64,000 nt of DNA from Bog-159 sp963709155 (GCA_963709155.1 CAVPVD010000007.1:1364001-1428000); one strand, 5' to 3'. Shown: positions 25,059-33,800, numbered from the stretch's first letter. Notes: generated from the sequence alone by a model not told the origin. Program-made: numbers and translations.

Positions 25059-26202
25059 CCAGTTCGGCGAACTGGGCGGCGCGCAATGCTGCCTCCTCGA
25101 TCTGCTGCCCGCCATGGCCGGCCGCGGCTGGAACGTGCATTTGGCCGCGCCCGGCAACGGCCAATTGGCGGAGCGCGCCGCCGGGTGCGGGGCTACGTTC
25201 GACGCGCTCCGCTGCGGGCCGTATTCCGCGGGCCGGAAAACGCTGGCGGACATGGCGCATTTTGCGGCGGAAGCTCCGCGTTTGGCGGGTGAGATCCGCG
25301 CGCTGGTGCGGCGATACGGCGCGGATCTGATTTACGTCAACGGCCCGCGCCTGCTGCCGGCGGCGGCTCTATGCGCGGCGTATGCCGGGAGCAAGGGCGC
25401 GCCGGTGCTGTTTCACTCGCATAGCCTGCTCGATGGGATCGCGCGGCGCATCGCGGGGCGCTCGCTGGCGAGGCTGCGCGCCACCATGGTGGCTGCCTGC
25501 CGCTTCGTGGCCACGCCGCTATTGCCCTACTCCGGCGACCGGGGAATCCGCGTGGTGTACAACGGCGTGCGGAGAATGGCGGCGGCCGACCGGACGCTGG
25601 CCGCGGGCCCTGCGATCCGCATCGGCGTGATCGGCCGCATTTCGCCGGAAAAGGGACAGGCGGAATTCCTGCAAGCGGCCCGCCTTCTCTATGCCGCCGC
25701 GCCCCAATGCCGTTTCGTGATCTGCGGCGCGCCGCTGTTTTCCAATCCGGAAGCTCTGCGATATTGCGCGGCCCTGGAAGCGCTGGCCGAAGATCTACCG
25801 GTGGAATTTGCCGGCTGGACGGAAGACGTCGAGGGCACCCTGGCCACATTGGACCTTTTGGTGGTGCCTTCCACGGCCGTCGATGCCACGCCGCGCGTGA
25901 TCCTGGAGGCGTTCGCCGCCGGCGTGGCCGTGGTGGCTTTTCGCGCGGGCGGCATCCCCGAAATCGTGGAGCATGGAGTAACGGGGTTTCTGGTGGAGCA
26001 GCGTTCCCCCCAGGCGCTGGCGTCCGCCATACGGGATCTGTTGCGGGAGCCGGACCGCCTGCGCGCGGCGGCCGCCAATGCGCGCGTGAAGGCGCGGGGC
26101 GAATTCAGCCTGGAGCGGTACCAGGCGGAGATGGTTGCCGCGATTGAGGCGGCGCTGAGCCCGCCCGTGGCGCACGCATTAGCGTGCCGGCGGGACTTTT
26201 AA
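25039..26202 (+). CDS. GT4-family glycosyltransferase
   Basis: This GT-B glycosyltransferase of the GT4 type has an N-terminal acceptor domain opening MNILCLDQFGELGGAQCCLLDLLPAMAGRGW and a C-terminal nucleotide-sugar domain with IGVIGRISPEKGQAEFLQAA, VEFAGWTEDVEGTLATLDLLVVPS and EAFAAGVAVVAFRAGGIPEIVEHGVTGFLV. The E-x7-E motif is in EAFAAGVAVVAFRAGGIPE. Likely role is building an exopolysaccharide repeat unit in the cytoplasm. The last dozen residues (PPVAHALACRRDF) come from a hairpin element, and the stop codon lies inside its stem. Confidence 0.92.
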   Translation: MNILCLDQFGELGGAQCCLLDLLPAMAGRGWNVHLAAPGNGQLAERAAGCGATFDALRCGPYSAGRKTLADMAHFAAEAPRLAGEIRALVRRYGADLIYVNGPRLLPAAALCAAYAGSKGAPVLFHSHSLLDGIARRIAGRSLARLRATMVAACRFVATPLLPYSGDRGIRVVYNGVRRMAAADRTLAAGPAIRIGVIGRISPEKGQAEFLQAARLLYAAAPQCRFVICGAPLFSNPEALRYCAALEALAEDLPVEFAGWTEDVEGTLATLDLLVVPSTAVDATPRVILEAFAAGVAVVAFRAGGIPEIVEHGVTGFLVEQRSPQALASAIRDLLREPDRLRAAAANARVKARGEFSLERYQAEMVAAIEAALSPPVAHALACRRDF

Positions 26203-26210
26203 GTCCCGCT
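26167..26210. repeat. Composite hairpin element at the end of the GT4 gene
   Basis: It runs GTGGCGCACGC-ATTA-GCGTG followed by the stem GCGGGACT-TT-TAAGTCCCGC. The glycosyltransferase stop codon TAA is part of this second stem. It is a short two-module member of the family. Confidence 0.82.
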
Positions 26211-26394
26211 GCCGGTATACGGTCACCAATCAGCAAAATATAATCCAACCCCGCATCTAACTGCACTCATACGACTTACTAACTCCCCGTCATCCACATA
26301 CCGCCGTTCCCCATCACCCTAGGCCCTAAAATGAAATCGGGTATGGACGCCTCATCCCATCCCCAAATCCAAATCCAACCAAAAGGAATAACTC

Positions 26395-26982
26395 ATGCTG
26401 ATTTCCCGCAAACAACACCAGGCCAACCGCGAGAACGCGCTACACTCCACCGGCCCGGTCTCCCCCGAAGGCAAGGCCGCCGTCCGCCTCAACGCCCTCA
26501 CCTTCGGGCTCCGCGCGCGCGACGTCGTCCTCATCCACGAAGACGCAGCCGCCTACCGGCAACTCTGGGATGTCCTCGAATCCGAGTGGCAGCCGCAAGC
26601 CCCCACCGAAAGAATCCTGCTGGAACGTATGGCCGTCGCCCATTGGCTGCTCATGCGCACGGATCGCAGCGAAGAGAGGGTCTTTACCGTCACCGACCCG
26701 GGCGCAAAACAATTCGCCCTGCTCGATCGCGTCTCCGCCCAACGCGCCCGCCTCGAGCGTTCTTTCAGTACTGCCATGCGCGAACTGAAGCAGTTGCAAA
26801 ACGAGCGCCGCGCCCGCACCCAACCGGAGTGCACTCAGCCTGAGCCCGTGCAGGCGGTCAACGCCGAGCCCGCCGTTACAGCTCCCGCGTACCGGCCCGC
26901 CCCGCCGCCCGCATACGTGATGTCCGGCGCCCCGGAAGCCCAGCCGCTATCCTGCGCCCCTGTCTCCCCGGATACCCGCTAA
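26395..26982 (+). CDS. Conserved hypothetical protein, SRKQxxANRxNAxxSTGPxxxEGK family
   Basis: The N-terminus MLISRKQHQANRENALHSTGPVSPEGKAAVRLNALTFGL resembles a widespread but uncharacterised family found mainly in acidobacteria and planctomycetes, whose basic, Asn/Ser-rich head is highly conserved. The middle (residues about 50-130) is helical and charged and the last 60 residues are Pro/Ala/Glu rich. No catalytic motif is seen. Such genes occur scattered in accessory regions, sometimes near mobile DNA, but none is visible here. A Shine-Dalgarno-like AAAGGAA precedes the ATG by about 7 bases. Confidence 0.7.
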   Translation: MLISRKQHQANRENALHSTGPVSPEGKAAVRLNALTFGLRARDVVLIHEDAAAYRQLWDVLESEWQPQAPTERILLERMAVAHWLLMRTDRSEERVFTVTDPGAKQFALLDRVSAQRARLERSFSTAMRELKQLQNERRARTQPECTQPEPVQAVNAEPAVTAPAYRPAPPPAYVMSGAPEAQPLSCAPVSPDTR

Positions 26983-27083
26983 CCCCCGCCCCCCTGATCT
27001 TTGACAACCTGGCAAACGACCCCAAGCAGTCCACCCAATCTGTCCCCAGAAAGCCGCCCAGCCCCGCATAACAACCATCCACA

Positions 27084-27164
27084 ACCCACCACCCATAACC
27101 CACCACCCATAACCCACCACCCATCACCCATCACCCATAACCCATAACCCACCACCCACCACCA
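27084..27164. repeat. Heptamer tandem repeat, G-quadruplex-prone on the minus strand
   Basis: Eleven consecutive 7-bp units of the form ACCCAYM (ACCCACC, ACCCATA, ACCCATC) run without interruption, followed by a partial unit. Read on the minus strand each unit gives one GGG separated by four bases, so 11 G-triplets lie in a row. The surrounding 26983-27283 stretch has no gene; its left side is C-rich and the right side holds a hairpin (27200-27222). Confidence 0.9.
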
Positions 27165-27199
27165 AGATAGGCTTTGATCGTCATTCGTCTGCGGACGGA

Positions 27200-27222
27200 A
27201 GCCGCCCTCGCGAGGAGGGCGG
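27200..27222. terminator. Hairpin between convergent genes
   Basis: GCCGCCCTC-GCGAG-GAGGGCGGC is a perfect 9-bp stem and is followed by AGAAAAC on the plus side. It lies between the ends of the genes at 26982 and 27287 and could terminate either. No long T tract follows it. Confidence 0.55.
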
Positions 27223-27286
27223 CAGAAAACATGTGAGTACATCGGTACATCGCGGTTCTCGATCGGGATGGCTGGGCGAGCCGCGT

Positions 27287-28384
27287 TTACGGCACGCGGA
27301 GAAATCCGTGCGATGCACCGTTTGCGTCCAGGTAGTAGCCTGTGATCCGGCCCGCGGCGTTCTGGTAGGTCACAAAGGTTCCCTGGCCCCAGGCATTGCT
27401 GGCGCCGGGTGCACTGAAGGTGGTGAAGGTGCCATCCGGGTGGCGGATGAAACCGCGAAGCGCAACGTTAGCGTCGCCGTAGTATCCAGCGATCTCGCCT
27501 CCGGCAGCGATATTGGTGGGCGTGGTTCCCCATGTCCATGACGTTCCGCTGTAGGGCACATCGAATTCCGTAAATGGTCCGTTCGGCGGGCCTACAAAGC
27601 CGTGATTTACGAAGTTGTCGTCTTGGTAATATCCGGTGATCATCCCTTCGGTATTGATGTTTTGAACGACGGTGCCCTCGTGGAACCCCGTGCCTCCGCC
27701 TGGGAGGGCGATGGTAACGAAGTTTCCGCTGGGGTACCGCACATACCCTTCGAAAATACTGTTCGCGTTTTGGGTATAACACGCAATCGTCCCATCGGCG
27801 GCCATGTTTTGCGCGATATTGACGTACGTCCCCTGCCCCCAGATGGTATTGCTCCCCGCGCCCGGTGCGTCGAAGGAGGTGAATTTTCCGTCAGCAGATC
27901 GGAGGAAGCCATGTTGTACTCCAACCGAATCCCCGTACTCCCCCGAGATGAGTCCAAATGCGTTAATCGCGTTGGCATACGTCGCCGTCACGGCTTCGGG
28001 CTCGTCGATGGTGGTGATCGTTCCGTCGAGTGCGCGTAGGAAGCCGTGGTACACGTAGTTGCTGTCCTGGTACTCCCCGACGATCAATCCTTCAAGATTG
28101 ATAGCCGCAGGCGACGTCCAAGGACTACCGCCAGGGGCGTCAAATGAGACAATATCGCCGTTGACGCGGCGCAGGAAGCCGTGACCTGCGCCATTGGCGT
28201 CAGTCCATTCCCCGGTGATTTCTCCCTGGACGTTGTTGGCATAAGGAACGGTGCCTTGGCCAGATGCGGTCCCTGCGCCGGGCACGTCGAAGGTGATGAT
28301 CTTAGCCGTATCGTCCGTTGCGGCGAAGCCCGGGGTCAGGGCGTTTAGCATGACGCCAAGTCCGGTTGCCGCCAATATGCGCAT
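27287..28384 (-). CDS. Secreted HAF-like repeat protein
   Basis: A signal peptide (MRILAATGLGVMLNALTPGFA) precedes about six repeats, each with HGFLRxxDGxFTxFDxPGA, then a loop and INxxGxITGxYxD. The pattern recalls the extracellular HAF-type repeats that probably form a beta propeller. It is 365 residues from ATG 28384. A longer frame continues to 28639 but lacks coding character and runs antisense to a propeller fragment. The ATG lies in the palindrome ATGCGCAT shared with the opposite gene. Function is unknown. Confidence 0.7.
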   Translation of the reverse strand: MRILAATGLGVMLNALTPGFAATDDTAKIITFDVPGAGTASGQGTVPYANNVQGEITGEWTDANGAGHGFLRRVNGDIVSFDAPGGSPWTSPAAINLEGLIVGEYQDSNYVYHGFLRALDGTITTIDEPEAVTATYANAINAFGLISGEYGDSVGVQHGFLRSADGKFTSFDAPGAGSNTIWGQGTYVNIAQNMAADGTIACYTQNANSIFEGYVRYPSGNFVTIALPGGGTGFHEGTVVQNINTEGMITGYYQDDNFVNHGFVGPPNGPFTEFDVPYSGTSWTWGTTPTNIAAGGEIAGYYGDANVALRGFIRHPDGTFTTFSAPGASNAWGQGTFVTYQNAAGRITGYYLDANGASHGFLRVP

Positions 28385-29621
28385 CAAACTTTTCTGCGTG
28401 TTCAGTGCCGCCGCCTGGTCTCCCGACGGCAGGCAACTGGTATATGCCCGGGAAGAGGAGTTACATCTCGCCTCCCGCGACGGCACGGAAATCCGGACCT
28501 GGGTTGGGCGATCGGGCGCTGGCGATAGTTCCTCTTCTCTTTGGGAGGTAGCCGTTAACAATGGCAGCCTCGAGCCCATCCTGCCGAACTGGAAGCCGGA
28601 ATGGTACAACTGCTGCGGCAACTGGACTTCGGACGGCAAGTACTACGTTTTCCAGTCCAATGGCAACATTTGGATTCGTCGCGAGAAAACTGGTTTCCTT
28701 CGGAGTGGTGGAAATGAGCCTGTACAATTGACTTCCGGCCGTTTAGCCGCGTATTGGCCGCTCCCCAGCCCCGACGGCAAGCGCTTGTTCTTCGCAAGAT
28801 GCCAGGCGCGCGCCGAGTTCCTCCGCTTCGATGTCGGAACGGGCCAGGTCCTTCCCGATCTCGCGGGAATTTCCGGAACCGATCTCGAGTATGCCAAGGA
28901 TGGGGGAATGATCGCGTACATATCCGTTCCCGCAGGCGCGCTCCTGGCGAGCAAGCCCGATGGCTCCGGCCGTATTCAACTCGTTGCCCCTCCCTTTCAG
29001 GCCGGTATGCCCCACTGGTCCCCCGACGACTCGCAGATCGTCTTCACGGGACGATCCGCCGGCCAGCCACCCCGCATCTACGTCGTGCCATCCCTCGGAG
29101 GGACCATCCGCCAAATCTCCCACGGCGAGAGCGGGCCCGATGGCGACTTCGACCCGTCCTGGTCGCCTGCGTGTACCTCCGTGGTCTTCAGCGGAGGCGT
29201 CTTGGATGCAGTTAACCACTCCCTGCATATCGCGAATCTAAGCACCGGTCAGGTTTCGTCTCCGCCCGGCTCCCAAGGCCTTTGGTCCCCCAGATGGTCG
29301 CCGGACGGCCGCTATATCGCCGCTTTCTTCAACCGCAGACTGATGCTTTACGACGTCCGGAAGCAGCAACATATTGAGCTTTACAATCCAAATAGCGGGT
29401 ATCCAAGTTGGTCGCCAGACAGTCAATTCATTTTTTTTCAGTCAAAGGATTGGCCTTTTCGTGCGCGCATAAGAGACCGCAAAATAGACCGTCTGGCGAG
29501 TGTCAAGGGCATACCGCGAATCGGATGGGGATGGCTGGCGGCCGTATCGAACGATGCCGTGATGCTGGCGCGGGATACTTCTATCGAAGCCATTTACGCG
29601 CTCGATTGGGAATTGCCGTGA
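28377..29621 (+). pseudogene. 5'-truncated PD40/TolB-like propeller gene
   Basis: The frame carries PD40 blades (WSPDGRQLVYAREEELHLASRDG, WTSDGKYYVFQSNGNIWIRRE, LPSPDGKRLFFARCQ, HWSPDDSQIVFTGRSAG, RWSPDGRYIAAFFN) and ends with ALDWELP. Such propellers in Solibacter-type genomes usually form the C-terminal sensor of winged-helix or Ser/Thr-kinase proteins. Here no such domain precedes them. The homologous part begins abruptly at about 28408 and an internal deletion seems to join DGTEIRTW to the SSSLWEV segment. ATG 28377 or GTG 28398 would be starts, but neither has space for a promoter outside the opposite gene. I interpret it as a remnant. Confidence 0.55.
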
Positions 29622-29662
29622 GAGCCGCGGCTTGAAAAGAAATACCGCGCAGCTTCCACCCC

Positions 29663-29752
29663 GTGGCGCACGCTTCAGCGTGCCGCGGCGAACTTTAGTT
29701 CGCCGTAAGCCGCCTGAAAAGGCGGCTGCGGCCATGATTGCCCGCCCTCCAA
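29663..29752. repeat. Composite hairpin element at a convergent junction
   Basis: It starts GTGGCGCACGCTTCAGCGTG and ends CCCGCCCTCCAA. Internal modules are GGCGAACTTTAGTTCGCC, AAGCCGCCTGAAAAGGCGGCT and GCGGCCATGATTGCCCGC. The mixed pair of ends shows that modules combine freely. It lies between the truncated propeller gene and the gltP-type transporter, both ending toward it. Confidence 0.85.
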
Positions 29753-29781
29753 GGCGAAAGCGCGCGCCACGCGCGTTAAAC

Positions 29782-30975
29782 TTACTCCTCCCAGCGCGCG
29801 ACCACCGCGCTGGCCAGACAGTTGCCGACCACGTTCACCGAGGTGCGCGCCATATCCATCAGCGCGTCGATGCCCAGCAGAACCGCCACGCCCTCCATCG
29901 GCAGCCGGAAAGTCGAGAGCGTTCCCGCCAGAATCACCAGCGCGGCGCGCGGCACTCCGGCCACCCCTTTGCTGGTCAGCATCAGCGTCAGCATCATCAG
30001 AAGCTGCTGCCCGAACGAGAGGTTCACACCGGCCGCCTGCGCCACGAAAACGGACGCCAGCGAAAGATACAGCGTGCTGCCATCCAGGTTGAAGCTGTAT
30101 CCGGTCGGAATCACGAACGCCACAATATGTTTGGGGACGCCGAAGCGCTCCATATTTTCGAGCGCCAGCGGCAGCGCGGCCTCGCTCGATGCGGTGGAGA
30201 AGGCGATCAGAAAAGGTTCGCGCACCGCGCGGTAGAACGCCCCCAGCGGGATGCGCACCAGCGCCACCACCGCGCCGAATACCAGCACCACGAACAGCAC
30301 CTGCGCCGCGTACATGGTGAGAATCAGTTTGCCCAATCCGAACAAAACACCGAAGCCTTTATTGCCCACGGTTACCGCGAGGGCCGCGCCGACGCCCAGC
30401 GGAGCCAGATACATGACGTAGCGCGTGTAGCGGAACATCACTTCGGCGAGCGATTCGCAGAAGGCCACCACCGGCAGCGCTTTGGCTCCCACGGCCGCGC
30501 AGGCCGCCCCGAAAAGAAACGCGAAGACCACGATTTCAAGCACGTCGCCGCGCGCCATGGCGTCGATGATACTGGCCGGAAACACGTGCTCGATGATGGC
30601 GCCAGGCGTGGGATGCTCCGCCGGCAGGGCCGCTTCGGCGGACGTCTGTGCCAGCTTCATGCCCGCGCCGGGGCGCACCAGGTTGACGGCGGCGAGTCCC
30701 AGAAACAGCGCGAAAGTAGTGACGATCTCGAAGTACACGATGGCCTTCAGGCCGATGCGGCCCATGCGCTTCAGGTCGCCGCCGCCGGCGATGCCGAAGA
30801 CCAGCGTGCCGAAAATGAGCGGCGCGATAATGGAGCGGATGAGGCGCAGAAAGATGGCGCTGACGGGTCCAAGCTGGCGCGCCACGCCGGGCGCGAACGC
30901 GCCCAGGGCCACGCCGGCTGCCATGCCGATGAAGATCCAGGCGGTCAGCGACAGACGCTTCAACGCTCGCCCCAC
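29782..30975 (-). CDS. Dicarboxylate/amino acid:cation symporter (DAACS)
   Basis: The protein has eight transmembrane spans and two re-entrant loops typical of GltP/DctA transporters. Landmarks are the serine-rich motif ASSEAALPLALENM, the substrate and sodium site GYSFNLDGSTLYLSLASVFVAQ, and STASSEAALP. Length 397 is normal for bacterial members. It imports acidic amino acids or C4-dicarboxylates with Na+ or H+. It begins 16 bp inside the end of nadK, making it the last gene of the minus-strand nadK run. Confidence 0.92.
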   Translation of the reverse strand: MGRALKRLSLTAWIFIGMAAGVALGAFAPGVARQLGPVSAIFLRLIRSIIAPLIFGTLVFGIAGGGDLKRMGRIGLKAIVYFEIVTTFALFLGLAAVNLVRPGAGMKLAQTSAEAALPAEHPTPGAIIEHVFPASIIDAMARGDVLEIVVFAFLFGAACAAVGAKALPVVAFCESLAEVMFRYTRYVMYLAPLGVGAALAVTVGNKGFGVLFGLGKLILTMYAAQVLFVVLVFGAVVALVRIPLGAFYRAVREPFLIAFSTASSEAALPLALENMERFGVPKHIVAFVIPTGYSFNLDGSTLYLSLASVFVAQAAGVNLSFGQQLLMMLTLMLTSKGVAGVPRAALVILAGTLSTFRLPMEGVAVLLGIDALMDMARTSVNVVGNCLASAVVARWEE

Positions 30976-31820
30976 TTCAGCTTCTGGCGTAGTACGTCGA
31001 AGAACATCATACGCGGCGGACGGATCAGGTGCAGCGCGTATTGCGAGCTGCGGCAGACCACGGAATCCTCCCGTTCGAGCGGCTCGCCGATCTGGCCGTC
31101 GATAGTCAGGTAGACGGAAGCGTCGCCGCGGCAGCGCACTTCCACTTCGCTCGATTCCGAGACCAGCACCGGGCGGTACGTCAGCATGTGCGGGCAGATG
31201 GGCGTCAGGCAGATGGCGGGCACCGACGGAAAGATGATCGGCCCGCCCGCCGAAAGCGAATAAGCCGTGGAGCCCGTGGGCGTGGAGACGATCAATCCAT
31301 CGGCTTTATAGGCGCACACGAACTGGCGATCGACATAGGTATCCAGGTCGATGATGCGCGCGATGGCCGCTTTGGTGAGGACCACATCGTTGAGCGCCTC
31401 GTAATGCGAGACCACCGCGCCCGCGCGGTGTACTTCGGCGTGCAGCAGTTTGCGGCGGCCGATGCGGTGCTCGCCGCGCAGCGCGCGCTCCAGTTCGGGA
31501 TACAGGTCGTCGATGGTGATCGCGGTCAGGAATCCGAGGCTGCCCAGGTTGACGGCGAACAACGGGATCTGGCGGTTGCCGATGGCCCGCGCGGCGGAGA
31601 GCAGCGTGCCGTCGCCGCCGAGAACGATCACCAGATCGCAGCCCTCGGGCACTTCCTGCCGCATCAAACCGCCCGTGCGCGCGGCGTAGAAGGCGGCGTG
31701 CTCGTCGTAGCGCACGTGGATTCCGCGCGCTTCGAGCCAGGCGAGCAGCTTGGGCACCACGCCGGCCGCGGCCGGGACGGCAGGCTTCGAGATGAGGCCT
31801 ACGGTGTTAATGGCGGCCAA
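30960..31820 (-). CDS. nadK: NAD kinase
   Basis: NAD kinase phosphorylates NAD+ to NADP+, in the cytoplasm. The GGDGT nucleotide motif is in DLVIVLGGDGTLLSAARAIG, and the second conserved motif is in STPTGSTAYSLSAGGPII. The 286-residue length and the NLGSLGFLT segment are typical. It follows tlyA with about a 44-bp gap and overlaps the next transporter gene, in a compact housekeeping cluster. Confidence 0.95.
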   Translation of the reverse strand: MAAINTVGLISKPAVPAAAGVVPKLLAWLEARGIHVRYDEHAAFYAARTGGLMRQEVPEGCDLVIVLGGDGTLLSAARAIGNRQIPLFAVNLGSLGFLTAITIDDLYPELERALRGEHRIGRRKLLHAEVHRAGAVVSHYEALNDVVLTKAAIARIIDLDTYVDRQFVCAYKADGLIVSTPTGSTAYSLSAGGPIIFPSVPAICLTPICPHMLTYRPVLVSESSEVEVRCRGDASVYLTIDGQIGEPLEREDSVVCRSSQYALHLIRPPRMMFFDVLRQKLKWGER

Positions 31821-31864
31821 GTGCGCAAACCTCCAGATGAAGCGGGCGCGCCAGGGCCGAACTG

Positions 31865-32587
31865 CTAGCGGTGCGCATGCAGCAGGAACTCCCGGTTACC
31901 TTCCGCGCCCCGAATGGGGCTTTCCATGAGAGCCGTTTCAAATCCTAACTGCCGCGCGGCGTCGTCCACGCGGCGGCACGCAGCCTGGTGCAATTCCGGT
32001 TCGCGCACGATTCCCCCTTTGCCCACTTGTCCTTTGCCTGCCTCGAACTGGGGCTTGACAAGTATAACCAGTTGCGCGCCCGGTTGTAACACCTCTGAAA
32101 TCGCCGGCAGGATCAGGGTGACGGAAATGAAGCTGACATCGCAGACCGCCAGATCGATGCGCTCGCCCAGATCTTCCAGACGCAGGTAGCGCGCGTTGAG
32201 TTTTTCGTGCACCACTACGCGCGGATCGCTGCGAATTTTCCAATCGAGCTGGCCGCTGCCGACATCGACCGCATGCACGCGCGCGGCGCCGCGCTGCAGC
32301 AGGCAATCGGTGAAGCCGCCCGTGGAAGCGCCCACGTCGAGGCAGATACGGCCGGCCGGCTGGATGCCGAAATGGGCTATAGCCGCATCCAGCTTCAGGC
32401 CGCCGCGGCCGACGAATTGAGCCTGCGCCACGACTTCGATGGGCGCCTCGGCATCCACCGGCTGGCCGGATTTAGCGGCCTTGTGGCCATCCACGAATAC
32501 CGCTCCCGCCATGATCAGCGCCTGGGCTTTCTCGCGCGTGGGGGCCAGGCCGCGTTCCACCAGCAGCCGGTCGAGACGCGCTTTCAT
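31865..32587 (-). CDS. tlyA: TlyA-family rRNA 2'-O-methyltransferase
   Basis: An N-terminal S4 RNA-binding domain (MKARLDRLLVERGLAPTREKAQALIMAG) is joined to an FtsJ/Rrm-J-type methyltransferase (GRICLDVGASTGGFTDCLLQRGAARVHAVDVGSGQLDWKIRSD). Family members methylate 16S and 23S rRNA cytidines and are also annotated as hemolysin A. ATG 32587 is chosen because the frame upstream is not family-like; it overlaps the stop of ispA by four bases, so translation is coupled. The 240-residue length is normal. Confidence 0.92.
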   Translation of the reverse strand: MKARLDRLLVERGLAPTREKAQALIMAGAVFVDGHKAAKSGQPVDAEAPIEVVAQAQFVGRGGLKLDAAIAHFGIQPAGRICLDVGASTGGFTDCLLQRGAARVHAVDVGSGQLDWKIRSDPRVVVHEKLNARYLRLEDLGERIDLAVCDVSFISVTLILPAISEVLQPGAQLVILVKPQFEAGKGQVGKGGIVREPELHQAACRRVDDAARQLGFETALMESPIRGAEGNREFLLHAHR

Positions 32588-33480
32588 GACTTGCGGTGGA
32601 CGATCAGGTCGGCCAGCGCATGCAGGTGTTCGGCCCGCGCGCCAAAGGGGGCCAGGGCCTCGTGAGCGTGTTGGCACTCAATCGCCGCCATGCGGCGAGA
32701 TTCCTCCACGCCGTAGACGGCCGGGAAGGTGATCTTATGCTGCTGGGCGTCTTTGCCGGCTGTCTTGCCCAACGCTTCGGAGGATTCTTCCACGTCCAGA
32801 ATGTCGTCCACGATTTGAAAGGCCAGGCCGATGTGTTCACCGTAGCCGGAGAGCGCCAGGTATTGGGGCTCCTCCGCTCCCGCGCAGATAGCTCCCAAAC
32901 GCAGGCTGGCACGCAGCAAGGCGCCCGTTTTGGCGCGATGGATGGATTCAAGCAACGGCGCGCTAGGCGGTTGTCCCTCGCCTTCGAGATCCGCCACCTG
33001 GCCGGCGATCATGCCGCCCACGGTACCGGCGGCAGTGGCCAGCTCCGCGATCATCCGGACCTTACGATCCGCGGAGACGCCTGCGCTCGTGTCGATGGCG
33101 GCGAGCGCGTCGAAGGCCAGCGTGAGCAGGGAATCGCCCGCCAGAATCGCCATGGCTTCACCGAAAACCTTGTGCGAGGTGGGCTTGCCCCGGCGATAGT
33201 CGTCGTTATCGAGCGCTGGAAGATCGTCGTGAATGAGCGAGTAAGTGTGAATCAATTCGAGCGAGCAGGCGGCCGTGAAGTGCGCTGCGCCCGGATCGGC
33301 GCCCGCCGCGCGCGCGGCTTCCAGGCAGAGAATCGGCCGGATGCGCTTGCCGCCCGCGAAAAGGCTGTAGCGCATGGCGCGATGAATGGTTTCAGGAGCC
33401 TGCGTTTCCGGCGGCACCAGGCGATCGAGATGGGCGTCGATCCGTTCCTGCTGTTGGGCGAGGTAGTCGCGGAGGTTCAT
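32584..33480 (-). CDS. ispA: Polyprenyl (farnesyl/geranylgeranyl) diphosphate synthase
   Basis: The two Asp-rich motifs are clear: DDLPALDNDD in the first and DDILDVEE in the second. Also conserved are the GGKRIRP start and LAGDSLLTLAF segment. It condenses IPP with allylic diphosphates to feed undecaprenyl and quinone lipid synthesis. The exact chain length cannot be judged from sequence alone. It follows xseB with an ATGA overlap and is coupled to tlyA. Confidence 0.92.
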   Translation of the reverse strand: MNLRDYLAQQQERIDAHLDRLVPPETQAPETIHRAMRYSLFAGGKRIRPILCLEAARAAGADPGAAHFTAACSLELIHTYSLIHDDLPALDNDDYRRGKPTSHKVFGEAMAILAGDSLLTLAFDALAAIDTSAGVSADRKVRMIAELATAAGTVGGMIAGQVADLEGEGQPPSAPLLESIHRAKTGALLRASLRLGAICAGAEEPQYLALSGYGEHIGLAFQIVDDILDVEESSEALGKTAGKDAQQHKITFPAVYGVEESRRMAAIECQHAHEALAPFGARAEHLHALADLIVHRKS

Positions 33481-33728
33481 GCTTTCTCGGTGCGGAAGGG
33501 CTCAGCCTGGATTTTACCCTCCTTACGGATGAGCATTTCGACGCGCGTTTCAGCTTCTTCCAATTGCTTGCGGCAGGTGTCGCTCAGGCGCATCCCTTTT
33601 TCGAAGAGCTCGATGGAGCGCTCCAGCGGAAGATCTCCGGCCTCCAGTTCCTTGACGACCTTTTCGAGTTCGTCGAGGCAGGCCTCGAAGGGAAGAACAT
33701 TGGAGGGTGATGCGGTGGAATCGGCCAC
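33477..33728 (-). CDS. xseB: Exodeoxyribonuclease VII small subunit
   Basis: The 83 residues show the XseB signature FEACLDELEKVVKELEAGDLPLERSIELFEKGMRLSDTCRKQLEEAE. The small subunit supports the large XseA nuclease, which degrades single-stranded DNA. No xseA is in the window. Its stop overlaps the ispA start. Upstream, the hairpin element at 33743 separates it from the preceding gene. Confidence 0.94.
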   Translation of the reverse strand: MADSTASPSNVLPFEACLDELEKVVKELEAGDLPLERSIELFEKGMRLSDTCRKQLEEAETRVEMLIRKEGKIQAEPFRTEKA

Positions 33729-33742
33729 GCCCTCATTGTAAC

Positions 33743-33800
33743 TTGGAGGGCGGGCAATTCTGCCCGCAGCCGGCTTTCAGCCGGCTGAAGCGTGCGCCAA
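33743..33800. repeat. Composite hairpin element in a co-directional gap
   Basis: It starts TTGGAGGGCGGGC, contains GCGGGCA-ATTC-TGCCCGC and AGCCGGCT-TTC-AGCCGGCT, and ends CTGAAGCGTGCGCCAA. It lies downstream of the M1-like gene (ending at 33806) and 14 bp before the xseB start, so any terminator activity would act on the M1-like transcript. Confidence 0.85.

Noticed and set aside
27084..27164. Possible CRISPR array in the heptamer region.
   Set aside because: The 7-bp units are direct tandem repeats with no spacers and no cas genes are nearby.
28385..28639. N-terminal extension of the HAF-like protein.
   Set aside because: It is antisense to the propeller fragment, has no signal peptide, and the ATG at 28384 gives a clear one.
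29632..31113. Long plus-strand frame across the symporter and NAD kinase genes.
   Set aside because: The frame is an opposite-strand shadow of gltP-type and nadK genes, with a His/Arg/Gln-rich composition.
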